From assembly GCA_963773765.1 (NCBI GenBank), contig CAVZCC010000003.1, positions 248,001-312,000 of the forward strand: a stretch of DNA of 64,000 nt, written 5' to 3'. Each line of letters opens with the position of its first letter. Position 1 is the first letter of the stretch. This document shows positions 44,346 to 53,374 of this stretch, one piece after another. This DNA comes from CAVZCC01 sp963773765 (GTDB lineage: Bacteria > Actinomycetota > Acidimicrobiia > Acidimicrobiales > Microtrichaceae). The notes beneath the pieces were generated by a model that saw nothing but the letters and a program-made list of their open reading frames with translations, was not told the origin of the DNA and did no database searches. A program made the translations under genes and the position numbers.

Positions 44346-45734
44346 TCAGGCCTTGGGCAGGCGGACGTCCACGACCAGGCCGGTGCCCTCGGTGGGGGCG
44401 TCCAGCGTGACCGTCCCGCCGGAGGCCCGCACCAGCTCCGCCACGATGGCCAGTCCCAGGCCGGTCCCCCCGGCCGGGGCATCGGGAGCGCGCCAGAACC
44501 GGTGCGTGGCACGCTCCCGGTCGGCGGCGGACATGCCCGGTCCGCGGTCGCGGACGCGGACCTGCACCCCGGAGGCGAGCGTGGACACGGAGAGGTCGAT
44601 CGACGTGTGCTCGGGCGCCACCTCGATGGCGTTGTCCAGGAGGTTGTCGAGCACCTGCTCCAGGGCGCCGGCCACGGCACGGGCCGGGGCGCTGGCGGCG
44701 GCGTCCAGGTCGATCGCCACGCCCCGCTCGTCGGCCAGCGCCTCCCAGCGGCCCGCCGCGTCGCGCACCACCGCGGAGACGTCGACCGGTGTGGGTGTGG
44801 TCGCCCCGACACCTGCTTCGGCCCGGGCCAGGGCCAGCAGTCCCTCCACCAGCTGGCCCAGCCGTCCGACCTCGGCCGAGATGGCGTCGACCTCCGGTCG
44901 GGCCGACTCCACGTCGCCGTCGGCCACCAGTTCCTCCAGCTCGTCCAGCCGCAGCCGGAGCGCGGTGAGCGGGGTGCGGAGCTGGTGGGACGCGTCGGCC
45001 ACGAATGCCCGCTGCGAGCCGATCAGCCCCTCCAGCTGGCCGGCCATGTCGTTGAAGGACTCGGCCAGGCGCCGCATCTCCGGTGGTCCGTGGTCCACCT
45101 GGGCCCGGGCCGAGAGGTCGCCGGCGGCCAACCGTCGGGCCCCCTCGTCGAGGTCCGCCACGGGCGCGATCGCCCACCGCGACACCAGCCAGCCGAGCGA
45201 GGCCGCCGCCGACAGCACCAGGACGGACAGCAGGACCAGGCGCAGCCAGTTGTCCCGCACCTGCTTGCGCAGCGTGTCGGTCGGGAAGCTCACCCGGACG
45301 ACGCCGTTCACGACGGACCCCGACGTGATGGGCACGGCCACGTAGGCGAGCTCCTCGCCCAGGGTCTGTGAGGTCCGGATGCCCGACTGCTGGGTCCCGT
45401 CCAACGCGGTCCGGAACTCCGGGCGGGTGGAGAAGTTCCGCCCCGCGTCGGCGGGACGGGCCGTGTCCACGATGGCGATCCCCTGCTCGTCGGTGACCAC
45501 CACCCGCCCCTCGGTCTGCTCCGCGTACCGCTCGGTGATGGCGGTCACCGCAGCGGGATCGTCGCTCTCCACCCGCTCCTCCACCAACCCGGCCAGCACG
45601 CGGGCGTCGCGTTCCACGTCGGCCAGGAGCCGGTCCTCCTGGCGGCCGGCGTAGGTCAGGCCCAGCGGCAGTTCCACCACCGCGAGCACGAACGCGGTGA
45701 GGAGCAGGTAGGAGATGAGGAGCCGTCGGGTCAT
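44346..45734 (-). CDS. Sensor histidine kinase
   Basis: A 462-aa two-component kinase. N-terminal transmembrane helix (SYLLLTAFVLAVVELPLGLTY), a roughly 130-residue extracytoplasmic sensor domain, a second helix (LVLLSVLVLSAAASLGWLV), HAMP (about 185-240), HisKA with phospho-acceptor His250 in VADASHQLRTPL, and HATPase with NLLDNAIEVAP, RDRGPGM and GGTGLGLAIV. It is translationally coupled (4-bp ATGA overlap) to the response regulator. The signal is unknown; the adjacent redox cluster is the most likely target by position. Confidence 0.93.
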   Translation of the reverse strand: MTRRLLISYLLLTAFVLAVVELPLGLTYAGRQEDRLLADVERDARVLAGLVEERVESDDPAAVTAITERYAEQTEGRVVVTDEQGIAIVDTARPADAGRNFSTRPEFRTALDGTQQSGIRTSQTLGEELAYVAVPITSGSVVNGVVRVSFPTDTLRKQVRDNWLRLVLLSVLVLSAAASLGWLVSRWAIAPVADLDEGARRLAAGDLSARAQVDHGPPEMRRLAESFNDMAGQLEGLIGSQRAFVADASHQLRTPLTALRLRLDELEELVADGDVESARPEVDAISAEVGRLGQLVEGLLALARAEAGVGATTPTPVDVSAVVRDAAGRWEALADERGVAIDLDAAASAPARAVAGALEQVLDNLLDNAIEVAPEHTSIDLSVSTLASGVQVRVRDRGPGMSAADRERATHRFWRAPDAPAGGTGLGLAIVAELVRASGGTVTLDAPTEGTGLVVDVRLPKA

Positions 45735-46429
45735 GCGTCCCCGGGTCCGGCGGCCGCGTCGTCATCGGCCCCGTCGACGACGAAGCGGAACCCGACGCCC
45801 CGGACGGCCTGGATCCACTCCGGGTGGCCGAGCTTGCGGCGCAGGGACGCCACGTGCACGTCCAGGGTCTTGGCCGACCCGTACCAGTTGGGGTCCCAGA
45901 CCTCCTCCAGGATGTCCCGGCGGGTCAGGGCCGCCCCGGGGTCCGAGGCCAGGTAGGCCAACAGGTCGAACTCCTTGGGGGTCAGCTCCACCACGGCGTC
46001 GTGCACCCGCACCTCGTGGGTGCGGACGTCCACCACCAGGGGGCCGACCACCAGCTCCTGGGGGACGGGGTCGCCCCCGCCGCTGCGACGGGCCACCGCC
46101 CGGATGCGGGCCACCAGCTCCCGCAGGCCGAACGGCTTGACCACGTAGTCATCCGCGCCGGTCTCCAGCAGCAGGACGCGGTCGACCTCCTCGGACCGGG
46201 CGCTGACCACGATGATGGGCACCGAGGTGGTCTCGCGCAGCCGGCGGCACACCTCCGCGCCGTCCAGGTCGGGCAGTCCGAGGTCCAACAGGATCAGGTC
46301 GGCCTCGCCGGCCGCGGCCAGCGCCCCGCGCCCGTCCCGGACGTGGGTGGGCTCGAACCCGTGCCGGGTCAGTCCGGAGACCAGGGGCTCGGCGATGGAC
46401 GCGTCGTCCTCGACGACCAGGATGCGCAC
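45731..46429 (-). CDS. OmpR/PhoB-family response regulator
   Basis: About 232 aa from GTG 46429 (a GTG at 46447 gives 6 more residues). Receiver domain with acidic pocket EDD (7-9), phospho-acceptor Asp49 in LILLDLGLPD, and conserved Lys in DDYVVKPFGLREL. The winged-helix DNA-binding domain (about 130-222) has VELTPKEFDLLAYLASDPG and SAKTLDVHVASLRRKLG. Head-to-head with the secreted-protein/ApbE cluster at 46532, with only about 100 bp between. Confidence 0.93.
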   Translation of the reverse strand: MRILVVEDDASIAEPLVSGLTRHGFEPTHVRDGRGALAAAGEADLILLDLGLPDLDGAEVCRRLRETTSVPIIVVSARSEEVDRVLLLETGADDYVVKPFGLRELVARIRAVARRSGGGDPVPQELVVGPLVVDVRTHEVRVHDAVVELTPKEFDLLAYLASDPGAALTRRDILEEVWDPNWYGSAKTLDVHVASLRRKLGHPEWIQAVRGVGFRFVVDGADDDAAAGPGDA

Positions 46430-46531
46430 GGGCCCAGCGTTCCACACCTCTCCGGTGGCCCGGCGAACTTCACCGAACCCTTACCGTGCGCCACCACGGC
46501 AGTTGGGAGGGCGTTCCGTACGGTGGGAGCC

Positions 46532-46948
46532 ATGAACAAGCGCCAGATCATCGCCGGAACAGCAGCCGCCATCCTGACCTTCGGGTCGGCCGCCGCCGCG
46601 GTCGCGCTCAACGTGGGAGCGTCGGAGTCCGACAGCAACTCCCCTGCGGGGAAGCTCGCGGCCACGGAGGTCACCACCACGACGGCTCCTGCACCCCCGT
46701 CCACCATCTACGTGGACGTCACCGTGCCCGACCTCCCTCCCGTGACGGAGGCCCCCGCCCCCGCCCCTGCTCCCGCCCCTGCCCCCGCGGTCGGTTCCGG
46801 CTCCTCGTCGGCCCCGGCCCCGGCGCCGTCGTCCGGGACCAGCTACAGCAGCGGCCACAGCTCCGATGACGACTCCTACGAGTCCGAGGGCGAGGACGAC
46901 CACGGTGGCGAGTCGGACCACGAGGAAGGGCGTGAGGACGATGACTGA
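46532..46948 (+). CDS. Secreted acidic Pro/Ala/Ser-rich protein, possible flavin carrier
   Basis: A 138-aa protein. Hydrophobic N-terminal helix (IIAGTAAAILTFGSAAAAVAL) as signal or anchor, a Thr/Pro segment, an Ala-Pro repeat (about residues 74-86), then SSGTSYSSG at 100-108, and a highly acidic tail of Asp/Glu/His/Ser. S101-G-T-S-Y-S resembles the ApbE flavinylation motif [ST]GA[ST]x[ST] except for Thr in place of Ala. It is followed by the ApbE and ferric-reductase-like genes. Function inferred only. Confidence 0.6.
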   Translation: MNKRQIIAGTAAAILTFGSAAAAVALNVGASESDSNSPAGKLAATEVTTTTAPAPPSTIYVDVTVPDLPPVTEAPAPAPAPAPAPAVGSGSSSAPAPAPSSGTSYSSGHSSDDDSYESEGEDDHGGESDHEEGREDDD

Positions 46949-47346
46949 TCGTCGCCCGACCTCGCCCCGGCCCCGCCGGAAGCGGCCGCACCGCGCCGCG
47001 GTCTCCCGCATCGCCACCGCCGGCGTGTCCGCCTCCGCCACCTTCGCCCTGGTCGCCGTCATGGGCCAGTCGGCCAAGGCCGGTGTCCCCACCGAGGCCG
47101 CGGTCCCCGACACCGCCCCGACCACGGTGACCAGCACGACCCTTCCCGCCCCGCCGCCTCCGCCGGTCGTGGTCATCCGCCAGATCCACGTCCCCGCCGC
47201 GGCGCCGGCCCCGGGCACCGGCGGCAGCCGCCCCGGCCCGGACCCAGGCCGCTCCCGCGCCGCGGGCCACTCCGGCCCCGCGGTCCGCCCCCGTGACCGC
47301 CGCGCCGCGGCAGTCCGCCCCCGTTGCCCGCTCCAGCGCCAGCTGA
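46941..47346 (+). pseudogene. Pro/Ala-rich single-pass membrane protein (frameshifted)
   Basis: ATG 46941 overlaps the preceding stop by 8 bp. The basic N-terminus (RRPTSPRPRRKRPHRAAV) precedes a signal-like helix (ATAGVSASATFALVAVMGQSAKAG) and a Thr/Pro/Ala-rich linker. Near 47213-47215 an extra G moves the frame; the alternative frame stays Ala/Pro-rich and stops at 47344-47346, 13 bp before the ApbE start, which is the sensible gene end. No catalytic domain. Role unknown, probably an envelope linker protein of this cluster. Confidence 0.55.
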
Positions 47347-47359
47347 TCGCCCCCACCCC

Positions 47360-48496
47360 GTGGACCCGGCGCGCTCCCACATCCCTGCACCGACCCCCGA
47401 CCCGGGCCTCGGGCCGGTCGATCCGGCCGACACCGCGGACCGCCACCTCATGGGCACCGATGTCCGGGTGGTGGTGACGGGGGGCGTCCCGTCAGCCGAG
47501 CTGGTGCTGGACCGGATCGCCCAGCTGGAGCGGCGTTGGTCCCGCTTCGACCCCGGAACCGAACTCTCCTTCGTGGGTCGGGCGGGGGGCATGCCCGTGG
47601 TCGTCTCCACCGAGACCGCGGAGCTGGTCGCCCGCAGCGCCTACGCCTGGGAGCGCACCGACGGACTGTTCGATCCCACCGTGGCCGATGCCCTGGTGGC
47701 CGCCGGGTACGACCGTGACTTCGACGAGTTGGTCACCGACGAGTCGGTCACCGACGAGTTGGCCACCGCGGCCCCGACCGCGGGCGCAGACCCGGCCCCG
47801 GACCCCGCGCCGGGCATGTCCGGGGTGCTGGTCGACGTCTCCACCGGCATGGTCCGGTTCCCACCGCAGGTCCGGGTCGATCCGGGCGGCATCGGCAAGG
47901 GGCTGGCCGCCGACATCGCCGCGGCGGAGTCGCTCGGCGCCGGCGCCCGTGGCGTGCTGGTCTCGGTGGGCGGCGACCTCCGCGCCGACGGGGAGGTCCC
48001 CGACGGTGGGTGGGAGATCGAGGTGGACCACCTGGTGGGCCCACCCATGCGACTGAACCTCCACACCGGCGCCGTGGCCACCTCCTCGGTCCTCCGTCGA
48101 CGGTGGGGCGCCGGGTCGGGCCGCGCCCATCACGTGATCGATCCCCGGACCGGGCGCCCGAGTGACGGCCCTGCCGTGTCCGTGTCGGTGCTGGCGTCGG
48201 AGGCCTGGTGGGCCGAGGCCGTCGCCACCGCGCTCCTGGTCGGCTTCGGTGACCCCGACCACCGGGAGTTCCTGGCCGGCCTGGTGGGCGACGGGGGCGC
48301 GGTCGTCACCACCCGTGACGGGACCCGGCACCACCTGGGGCCGCAGGGCGGGGCGTTCGTCCCGGTCACGGTGGCCGATCCGACGGGGACGGGGCACACC
48401 GGGGCTACGGTCGACCTCGACGGATCCCTCAGGCAGGACGGCAAGGCTGCCGATGCCCACCGGGACCCGAGCATCCCCATGGAGGACCCTCGATGA
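47360..48496 (+). CDS. apbE: FAD:protein FMN transferase (ApbE)
   Basis: About 378 aa from GTG 47360 (ATG 47450 is also possible). ApbE attaches FMN covalently to Thr/Ser in target flavoproteins outside the cytoplasm. Motifs: RHLMGTDVRVVV near the N-terminus, LERRWSRFDPGTELS, RVDPGGIGKGLAADIAA, VSVGGDLRADG, HVIDPRTGRP and the C-terminal SVLASEAWWAEAVATALLVG. It ends with a 4-bp ATGA overlap with the membrane gene. The inferred target is one of the Ser/Thr-rich proteins in the two redox modules. Confidence 0.9.
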   Translation: MDPARSHIPAPTPDPGLGPVDPADTADRHLMGTDVRVVVTGGVPSAELVLDRIAQLERRWSRFDPGTELSFVGRAGGMPVVVSTETAELVARSAYAWERTDGLFDPTVADALVAAGYDRDFDELVTDESVTDELATAAPTAGADPAPDPAPGMSGVLVDVSTGMVRFPPQVRVDPGGIGKGLAADIAAAESLGAGARGVLVSVGGDLRADGEVPDGGWEIEVDHLVGPPMRLNLHTGAVATSSVLRRRWGAGSGRAHHVIDPRTGRPSDGPAVSVSVLASEAWWAEAVATALLVGFGDPDHREFLAGLVGDGGAVVTTRDGTRHHLGPQGGAFVPVTVADPTGTGHTGATVDLDGSLRQDGKAADAHRDPSIPMEDPR

Positions 48497-49077
48497 ACCC
48501 GCAGTTCTGGTGGTTCGTGTCCCGTGCCAGCGGCATGGTCGCCGCCGTCCTGGTCGCCCTCACGCTCGTCTGGGGCCTGCTGCTGACCACCAAGGTGATC
48601 GAGCGCCGCGGCCTGCCGGCCTGGCTCACGGACCTGCACCGCGCCCTGGGTGGGCTCAGCGTGATCTTCATCGCCGTGCACCTGCTGGCCCTGGTGGCGG
48701 ACAGCTACGCCTACTTCTCCTGGAAGGAGCTGTTCGTCCCGTTCGCCTACGCCACCGATGCCGGCCCCGTGGCCTGGGGCATCGGGGCGTTCTGGGGGAT
48801 GATCGTGGTCGAGGGCACCTCGCTGGTCCAACGGCGGATGCCCCGCAAGGTGTGGCGCGGACTGCACTACCTCTCCTACCCCGTGGCGGTGATGGTGGCC
48901 GTGCACGCCATGACGGCGGGGACGGACTCCGCCAACGTCTGGTTCCGGGCCATCACCTTCGGCCTGTTGGGCCTGCTCACCTTCCTGACCATCTACCGGG
49001 TCCTGTTCAAGGGGAGCGGTCGCTCCGGGTCGGGCCGGGTCCCGGCGGCTGCGAAGCAGGAAGTAGGGGTCCGGTAA
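48493..49077 (+). CDS. Ferric-reductase-like transmembrane protein (putative diheme cytochrome b)
   Basis: A 194-aa protein with about five or six transmembrane helices. Pairs of His on adjacent helices, HRALGGLSVIFIAVH and HYLSYPVAVMVAVH (spacing 14 and 13), match the bis-heme arrangement of ferric-reductase-like domains. It is a paralogue of the product of 57132-57698: both share an LVADSY motif and an HA(M/V)TAGTD motif. Electron transfer across the membrane to a flavinylated partner is the likely job. Confidence 0.82.
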   Translation: MNPQFWWFVSRASGMVAAVLVALTLVWGLLLTTKVIERRGLPAWLTDLHRALGGLSVIFIAVHLLALVADSYAYFSWKELFVPFAYATDAGPVAWGIGAFWGMIVVEGTSLVQRRMPRKVWRGLHYLSYPVAVMVAVHAMTAGTDSANVWFRAITFGLLGLLTFLTIYRVLFKGSGRSGSGRVPAAAKQEVGVR

Positions 49078-49132
49078 CCTCCGGGCACCGGCGTGCCGCT
49101 CCCTGCGGCCGCCACTCGGCGTGGAGGTACGC

Positions 49133-51061
49133 GTGGCCACAGGGGCCCCATCGATCGACGGGTCGGACCGACAGGACCCGGCCCACGTGCCGCTGGCGGC
49201 CGGCTTCCCGCCCGCCGACCAGGACGCCTGGCTGGCACTGGTGGACAAGGTCCTCAAGGGCGGTGCCTTCGACCGCCTCGTCTCCCGGACCGACGACGGC
49301 ATCACGGTGCCGCCGCTGTACACCCGGGACGCCTCCCCCGGCTCCCTGGACGAGGCCGGCTTCCCGGGGTCCGCACCGTTCACCCGCGGCGCCCATGCCG
49401 CCCCCCGGCCCCACGGGCTGTGGGACGTGCGGTCCGTCGTGGACCATCCCGACCCGGCCGAGGCCAACCGCCGGGCCCTGACGGACCTGGAACGGGGGGT
49501 GACCAGCCTCCGGGTGGCGTGGGGGCCGGCCTCGGCCGCGGACCTGGACCGGCGCCTGGAGGGCGTGTACCTGGACCTGGCTCCCGTGGTGCTGGAACCG
49601 GGGCTCGATCCGACCGATGCCGCCGACGCCCTGGAGGCCCTGTGGACGGCCCGGGGCGTGGACCCGTCCGCGGCGGTGGGTGGCTTCGGGGCCGATCCGC
49701 TGGGGGTCGTGGCCGCCCACGGCGCCGGGGGCCGGGAGGTGTCGGACCTCCTGGGGGATCTGGGCGCCCTGGCCGCCCGGACCGCAGCGCGGTACCCCGG
49801 CGTGCGGGCCGTCACCGTCAGCACGCTGCCCGCGGTGGAGGCCGGTGCGTCCGAGGCGCAGGAACTGGCCGTGCTGCTCAGCACCGGCGCCGCCTACCTC
49901 CGGGCCATGGCCGCGGCCGGGCTGTCCGCGGACGCGGCCTGCGGGCAGGTGGAGGTGACCCTCGGCGCCGATGCGGAGGTGTTCGCGACCATCGCCAAGC
50001 TCCGCGCCGCCCGCCGGGTGTGGTCGGCCATGACCCGGGCCTGCGGCGCCTCCGAGGCCGCAGGGGCGGTGCAGGTGCACGTCCGCACGGCCCGCCGGAT
50101 GCTCACCGAGCGGGACCCGTGGGTGAACCTGCTGCGGGTCACCGCGGCCACCTTCGCCGCCGGGGTGGCCGGTGCCGACGGCATCACGGCCGAGCCCTAC
50201 GACGCCCTGGGGGGTGACCCGTCGGAACTGGGCCGCCGCATGTCCCGCAACACCCAGTTGCTGCTGCTGGAGGAGTCGAACCTGGGACGCGTGCTGGACC
50301 CCGCCGGCGGCTCCGGGTACGTCGAGTCCCTCACCGACGAACTGGCCGCCACCGCCTGGTCGCTGTTCCAGGAGCTGGAGGCCGCCGGCGGCATGCCGAC
50401 CGTGCTGGTCGACGGCACGCTGGCAGCCCGCATCACCGACGTGCGCAACCGCCACCTCCGTGAGGTGGCCACGCGCAAGCGGCCCATCACCGGGGTGAGC
50501 GAGTTCCCCGACCTGGGCCAGGACGCGCCGCCGGAGCGGACCCCGGCCCCGGCCACGGGCACCCCCGTCCTGGTGCCGGTGCGGTGGGCCGAGCAGTACG
50601 AGAGCCTGCGCGACGCTGCGGACGGGTACCGGTCCCGCACGGGAACCGCTCCCACGGTGTTCCTGGCCAACCTGGGGCCGGTGGCGGCCCACACCGCCCG
50701 GGCCACCTACGCCAAGAACCTGTTCGAGGCCGGTGGGATCCGCGCCACCACCTCCGGGCGGGGGGCCACCACCGGCTTCGCCACTCCGGAGGAGGTCGTG
50801 CAGGACGCCATCGCGGACGGCGCCCGGTTGGTGTGCCTGTGTTCCTCGGACGCGCTCTACGCGGAGCTGGCGGTCCCGGTGGCCGCGGCGCTCAAGGAGG
50901 CGGGAGTGGAGTACGTGTACCTGGCCGGGAACCCCGGCGACCGCCGGGAGGCGGAGGAGGCAGCGGGCGTGGACGAGTTCGTCCACGTCGGCGTGGACGT
51001 CCTCGCCGCCCTGGACCGGGCGCACCACGTGCTCGGCATCGAACGGGAGGTGGCGCGGTGA
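49133..51061 (+). CDS. mutA: Methylmalonyl-CoA mutase small subunit
   Basis: A 642-aa subunit starting at GTG 49133, directly after GGAGGT (49123-49128). It has the mutase barrel-like N-terminal region (WDVRSVVDHPDP, LSTGAAYLRAMAAAGL, SRNTQLLLLEESNLGRVLDPAGGSGY) and a B12-domain-like C-terminus (about residues 480-640) that lacks a DxHxxG motif. As in other heterodimeric mutases, MutA does not bind cobalamin but pairs with MutB. It overlaps mutB by 4 bp (GTGA). Confidence 0.92.
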   Translation: MATGAPSIDGSDRQDPAHVPLAAGFPPADQDAWLALVDKVLKGGAFDRLVSRTDDGITVPPLYTRDASPGSLDEAGFPGSAPFTRGAHAAPRPHGLWDVRSVVDHPDPAEANRRALTDLERGVTSLRVAWGPASAADLDRRLEGVYLDLAPVVLEPGLDPTDAADALEALWTARGVDPSAAVGGFGADPLGVVAAHGAGGREVSDLLGDLGALAARTAARYPGVRAVTVSTLPAVEAGASEAQELAVLLSTGAAYLRAMAAAGLSADAACGQVEVTLGADAEVFATIAKLRAARRVWSAMTRACGASEAAGAVQVHVRTARRMLTERDPWVNLLRVTAATFAAGVAGADGITAEPYDALGGDPSELGRRMSRNTQLLLLEESNLGRVLDPAGGSGYVESLTDELAATAWSLFQELEAAGGMPTVLVDGTLAARITDVRNRHLREVATRKRPITGVSEFPDLGQDAPPERTPAPATGTPVLVPVRWAEQYESLRDAADGYRSRTGTAPTVFLANLGPVAAHTARATYAKNLFEAGGIRATTSGRGATTGFATPEEVVQDAIADGARLVCLCSSDALYAELAVPVAAALKEAGVEYVYLAGNPGDRREAEEAAGVDEFVHVGVDVLAALDRAHHVLGIEREVAR

Positions 51062-53295
51062 GCGCCGACGGAGCGAACGACGTGACCGGGTCCGGCTTCC
51101 AGGTCCCGGACTTCACCACGGTGGACCTGGCCCCGCACGCGGCCGCGCCCGCCGGTGCCAGGGAGGCGTGGGAGCGTGCCGCCACGGACGCCACCGGCCT
51201 GGAGCCGGACAAGCAGGTGTGGCCCACCCCCGAGGGCATCGACGTGGCCCCGCTCTACTCGGCCGCGGACACCGAGGGCCTGGACTTCCTGGACACCTTC
51301 CCCGGCGTCGCGCCGTACGTCCGGGGCCCGTACCCCACCATGTACGTCAACCAGCCGTGGACGATCCGCCAGTACGCGGGGTTCTCCACCGCGGAGGACT
51401 CCAACGCCTTCTACCGCCGCAACCTGGCCGCGGGCCAGAAGGGCCTGTCGGTGGCGTTCGACCTGCCCACCCACCGGGGGTACGACTCCGACAACCCCCG
51501 CGTCGCCGGCGACGTGGGCATGGCCGGCGTGGCCATCGACTCCATCTACGACATGCGGGTGCTGTTCGACGGCATCCCGCTGGACCAGATGTCGGTGTCC
51601 ATGACCATGAACGGCGCGGTGCTGCCGGTGCTGGCGCTGTACATCGTGGCGGCCGAGGAACAGGGCGTGGCGCCCGAGCAGCTGTCGGGGACCATCCAGA
51701 ACGACATCCTCAAGGAGTTCATGGTCCGCAACACCTACATCTACCCGCCGACGCCCTCCATGCGGATCATCTCGGACATCTTCGCCTACACCTCGGAGAA
51801 GATGCCCCGGTTCAACTCCATCTCGATCTCCGGCTACCACATGCAGGAGGCGGGGGCGACGGCGGACCTGGAGCTGGCCTACACGTTGGCCGACGGCCTG
51901 GAGTACCTGGCGGCGGGCATCGAGGCCGGGCTGGACGTGGATGCCTTCGCCCCCCGGCTGAGCTTCTTCTGGGCCATCGGCATGAACTTCTTCATGGAGG
52001 TGGCCAAGCTCCGCGCCGCGCGCCTGCTGTGGGCCAAGCTGGTCCAGGAGCGCTTCGCCCCCACCAACCAGAAGTCGTTGTCCCTGCGCACCCACAGCCA
52101 GACCTCGGGCTGGTCCCTCACCGCCCAGGACGTGTTCAACAACGTCGTGCGCACCTGCGTGGAGGCGATGGCCGCCACCCAGGGCCACACCCAGAGCCTG
52201 CACACCAACTCGCTGGACGAGGCGCTGGCGCTGCCCACCGACTTCTCGGCCCGCATCGCCCGCAACACCCAGCTGTTCCTGCAACAGGAGTCGGGCACCT
52301 GCCGGGTCATCGACCCGTGGGGCGGCAGCTACTACGTGGAGCGGCTCACCGCGGACCTGGCCCGGCGGGCGCTGGCCCACATCGAGGAGGTCGACGAGCT
52401 CGGCGGCATGGCCAAGGCCATCGAGGCCGGCATCCCCAAGCTCCGCATCGAGGAGGCCGCGGCCCGGACCCAGGCCCGGATCGACTCCGGTCGCCAGCCG
52501 GTGATCGGGGTCAACAAGTACCGCCTGGACACCAACGAGGACATCGACGTGCTCAAGGTGGACAACTCCACCGTGCGGGCGGGCCAGGTGGCCAAGCTGG
52601 AGCGGCTCCGGGCCGAGCGCGACGGCGGGGAGGTGGACGCCGCGCTGGCCGCACTGACCCGCTGCGCGGAGACCGGGGACGGCAACCTGTTGGACCTCGC
52701 CGTCGGCGCGGCGCGGGCCAAGGCGTCCGTCGGTGAGATCAGCGACGCCCTGGAGCAGGTGTGGGGCCGGCACCGGGCCAGCATCCGGTCCATCTCCGGG
52801 GTGTACCGGGGCGAGTTGGGCGAACGGGGAGGGGTCGTGGACGAGGTGCGACGCAAGGTGGAGGCCTTCGAGGCCGCCGACGGGCGCCGGCCGCGCATCC
52901 TGCTGGCCAAGATGGGCCAGGACGGCCATGACCGGGGCCAGAAGGTCATCGCCTCCGCCTTCGCGGACCTGGGCTGGGACGTGGACATCGGACCGTTGTT
53001 CCAGACCCCGGAGGAGGCGGCCCGCCAGGCGGTGGAGGCCGACGTCCACGTGGTCGGTGCATCGTCACTGGCCGCGGGGCACCTCACCCTGGTGCCGGAG
53101 CTGAAGGCGGCGCTGGCCCAGCAGGGGCGGCCCGACATCATGATCGTGGTCGGCGGCGTCATCCCACCGCAGGACTACGACGAGCTGTACGCGGCCGGCG
53201 CGGTGGCGGTGTTCCCGCCGGGCACGGTCATCCACGAGGCGGCGTCCAAGCTGCTCGACGACCTGGCCGCCCAGCTGGGCTACGACCTCGGCTGA
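51058..53295 (+). CDS. mutB: Methylmalonyl-CoA mutase large subunit
   Basis: A 745-aa catalytic subunit that interconverts (R)-methylmalonyl-CoA and succinyl-CoA with adenosylcobalamin. The TIM-barrel substrate domain includes PYPTMYVNQPWTIRQYAGFS, LSVAFDLPTHRGYDSDNPRV, NSISISGYHMQEAGATADLE and RTHSQTSGWSLTAQ. The B12-binding Rossmann domain near residues 610-745 has the DxHxxG motif as D622-H624-G627 and SSLAAGH. Coupled to mutA by a 4-bp overlap. Role: propionyl-CoA use. Confidence 0.97.
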   Translation: MSADGANDVTGSGFQVPDFTTVDLAPHAAAPAGAREAWERAATDATGLEPDKQVWPTPEGIDVAPLYSAADTEGLDFLDTFPGVAPYVRGPYPTMYVNQPWTIRQYAGFSTAEDSNAFYRRNLAAGQKGLSVAFDLPTHRGYDSDNPRVAGDVGMAGVAIDSIYDMRVLFDGIPLDQMSVSMTMNGAVLPVLALYIVAAEEQGVAPEQLSGTIQNDILKEFMVRNTYIYPPTPSMRIISDIFAYTSEKMPRFNSISISGYHMQEAGATADLELAYTLADGLEYLAAGIEAGLDVDAFAPRLSFFWAIGMNFFMEVAKLRAARLLWAKLVQERFAPTNQKSLSLRTHSQTSGWSLTAQDVFNNVVRTCVEAMAATQGHTQSLHTNSLDEALALPTDFSARIARNTQLFLQQESGTCRVIDPWGGSYYVERLTADLARRALAHIEEVDELGGMAKAIEAGIPKLRIEEAAARTQARIDSGRQPVIGVNKYRLDTNEDIDVLKVDNSTVRAGQVAKLERLRAERDGGEVDAALAALTRCAETGDGNLLDLAVGAARAKASVGEISDALEQVWGRHRASIRSISGVYRGELGERGGVVDEVRRKVEAFEAADGRRPRILLAKMGQDGHDRGQKVIASAFADLGWDVDIGPLFQTPEEAARQAVEADVHVVGASSLAAGHLTLVPELKAALAQQGRPDIMIVVGGVIPPQDYDELYAAGAVAVFPPGTVIHEAASKLLDDLAAQLGYDLG

Positions 53296-53314
53296 CCCGG
53301 GCCCCGCCCCGAAC

Positions 53315-53355
53315 CTGCGTCACTTCTCGGGCCCCAGGCCCCGGAGATGACGCAG
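53315..53355. terminator. Bidirectional hairpin between mutB and TetR genes
   Basis: CTGCGTCA (53315-53322) pairs with TGACGCAG (53348-53355), extended inward by an imperfect TTCTCGGGCC/GGCCCCGGAGA stem. It lies between convergent genes and can serve both. No T-tract. Confidence 0.5.
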
Positions 53356-53374
53356 AACCGGGGCCGGGGTCCGC

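Noticed and set aside
46869..46948. Acidic tail DDDSYESEGEDDHGG as a metal-binding repeat
   Set aside because: Low-complexity acidic tract without periodic ligand spacing; not enough to claim metal binding.
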